From NCBI GenBank assembly GCA_004292605.1, contig RDXK01000110.1:1-32437 (forward strand): 32,437 nt of DNA, read 5' to 3'. This document shows positions 31,766 to 32,437 of this stretch, piece after piece. The stretch comes from Bacteroidota bacterium. Its GTDB lineage: Bacteria > Bacteroidota > Bacteroidia > Chitinophagales > Chitinophagaceae. Under the pieces are notes generated by a model. The model made no database searches and was not told the DNA's origin. It was given only the letters and a program-made list of their open reading frames with translations. Each line of letters opens with the position of its first letter. Within the stretch, counting starts at the first letter, position 1. The position numbers and the translations under genes are program-made.

Positions 31766-31966
31766 TTAGTCGCCTTCCTCTAATATAAAAATTTCATGAA
31801 CCGAGGTTTGAAATAATTGAGCCATTTTTAGCGAAAGCAAAGTGCTAGGCACATATTTATTGGTTTCAATAGCGTGGATGGTTTGGCGAGTAACACCTAA
31901 TTTTTGGGCCAATTGTTCCTGCGTAATATTGGCTATGGCACGCTGAACTTTTACGGTATTACGCAT
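31766..31966 (-). CDS. Small XRE-family transcriptional regulator
   Basis: Protein of 66 aa from ATG 31966 (MRNTVKVQRAIANI). The helix-turn-helix is ITQEQLAQKLGVTRQTIHAIE, and the rest is a short helix, MAQLFQTSVHEIFILEEG. It belongs to the minimal XRE type that is only a DNA-binding domain. The frame opens earlier at 32002, but ATG 31966 overlaps the end of the upstream membrane-protein gene by eight bases, which shows coupling. Such small regulators often pair with a membrane protein that senses a signal or is itself controlled. The target here is probably its own operon. Confidence 0.85.
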   Translation of the reverse strand: MRNTVKVQRAIANITQEQLAQKLGVTRQTIHAIETNKYVPSTLLSLKMAQLFQTSVHEIFILEEGD

Positions 31967-32432
31967 GAGTTTTACTAAAATTTGGTTGTAAGTACAATAC
32001 AAAATGAAACCGAAACAAGTAAAACAAGAGCACGGTAAACATATTGTAGATCATGATTTGCAAAAAAGCAACATCATAAATCACCAGAAAACATACAATC
32101 AATAAAATATAGTTTACCAACACCGCCCACTGAAGCGATTGTAGCCGAACCCTTGCCACATATTCATCTTCCTGTTTTTCAGCCGAAAAGCCAATTAGTA
32201 AGCAAGCAGCTATAAACCCAACACCCGCTACCGTAATGGTAGTATTGGCTTGTTTTAATTCAAACCATTGTTGGTTAAATAATTGGTCGGGTATTATGCT
32301 CAGCACCGTGGTGCGTAGCCAACTTATTTCTACATCAAAAAATAGTGCTGCTATGCCTAGCGCTAGAAACGGAGCAAACATGTATAGCCCTATTTTTTTG
32401 TAAAAATGGGGCAATAGAAAATATGGCTTCAT
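31959..32432 (-). CDS. Small four-helix membrane protein paired with the XRE regulator
   Basis: Protein of 157 aa with hydrophobic helices at about 15-32, 66-82, 103-119 and 121-142. It has no recognised catalytic motif. Its stop lies eight bases inside the XRE regulator gene, so both are made from one message. Pairs of a compact membrane protein and a minimal XRE protein are common in Bacteroidota and Firmicutes; the function is usually unknown. The ATG at 32432 is five bases from the window end, so its promoter is outside. Confidence 0.7.
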   Translation of the reverse strand: MKPYFLLPHFYKKIGLYMFAPFLALGIAALFFDVEISWLRTTVLSIIPDQLFNQQWFELKQANTTITVAGVGFIAACLLIGFSAEKQEDEYVARVRLQSLQWAVLVNYILLIVCFLVIYDVAFLQIMIYNMFTVLLFYLFRFHFVLYLQPNFSKTHA

Positions 32433-32437
32433 GTATA

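Noticed and set aside
1-32437. CRISPR arrays, tRNA/rRNA genes, integrase or transposase genes
   Set aside because: None could be recognised on reading both strands; the only mobile-looking sequence is the decayed patch at 9107-9660.

Overview
The window looks like ordinary chromosome from a member of the Bacteroidota, most likely near Chitinophagaceae (this is an inference from gene content and signals, no database was searched). Supporting signs are the -7 promoter motif TAnnTTTG a few bases upstream of many start codons, a GldH-type lipoprotein, a BatD-family protein, type III glutamine synthetase, a DUF6089-like barrel, a DUF4397 lipoprotein, general lack of Shine-Dalgarno sites, and several GTG/TTG starts.

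Layout. 1-621: the 5' part of an SLC45-like MFS transporter, cut by the window edge. 734-3752: a tight four-gene operon of yicC, gldH, a sensor histidine kinase and an OmpR-type regulator. 3754-5328: an orphan BatD-family protein read toward that operon. 5383-9078: DNA polymerase III delta' (holB, split by an in-frame TAA), a PSP1/RicT protein and a fatty acid hydroxylase-superfamily enzyme. 9107-9660: a degraded accessory patch, in which a fragment of an N6-adenine methylase (type ISP-like) is fused in frame, through hairpin repeats, to a frameshifted DUF559 endonuclease fragment. 9661-13030: a GH3-family protein, lptB and metF. 13041-15247: small uncharacterised genes. 15288-18694: obgE, a PaaY-like gamma carbonic anhydrase, a CheY-like protein and a paaG-paaI pair. 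18706-23503: membrane glycosyltransferases and an outer-membrane barrel. 23566-27949: a YciO-type protein, a membrane TPR protein, a large PpiD-like isomerase/chaperone and a DUF4397 lipoprotein. 28098-30290: type III glutamine synthetase. 30450-32432: a polytopic membrane protein and an overlapping membrane-protein/XRE-regulator pair.

Functionally most of the window is housekeeping (replication, ribosome assembly, folate, nitrogen assimilation, LPS transport, envelope folding) mixed with envelope and sugar-transfer genes. PaaG, PaaI and PaaY suggest aromatic or acyl-CoA metabolism, but the core phenylacetate genes are not here. No rRNA, tRNA, CRISPR array or intact mobile element was seen. 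The only gene-free stretch above 300 bases (9079-9660) is the degraded methylase/DUF559 patch.

The two observations most worth checking are the single in-frame stop inside an otherwise intact and normally essential holB, and the DUF559-plus-repeat insertion inside the methylase remnant.
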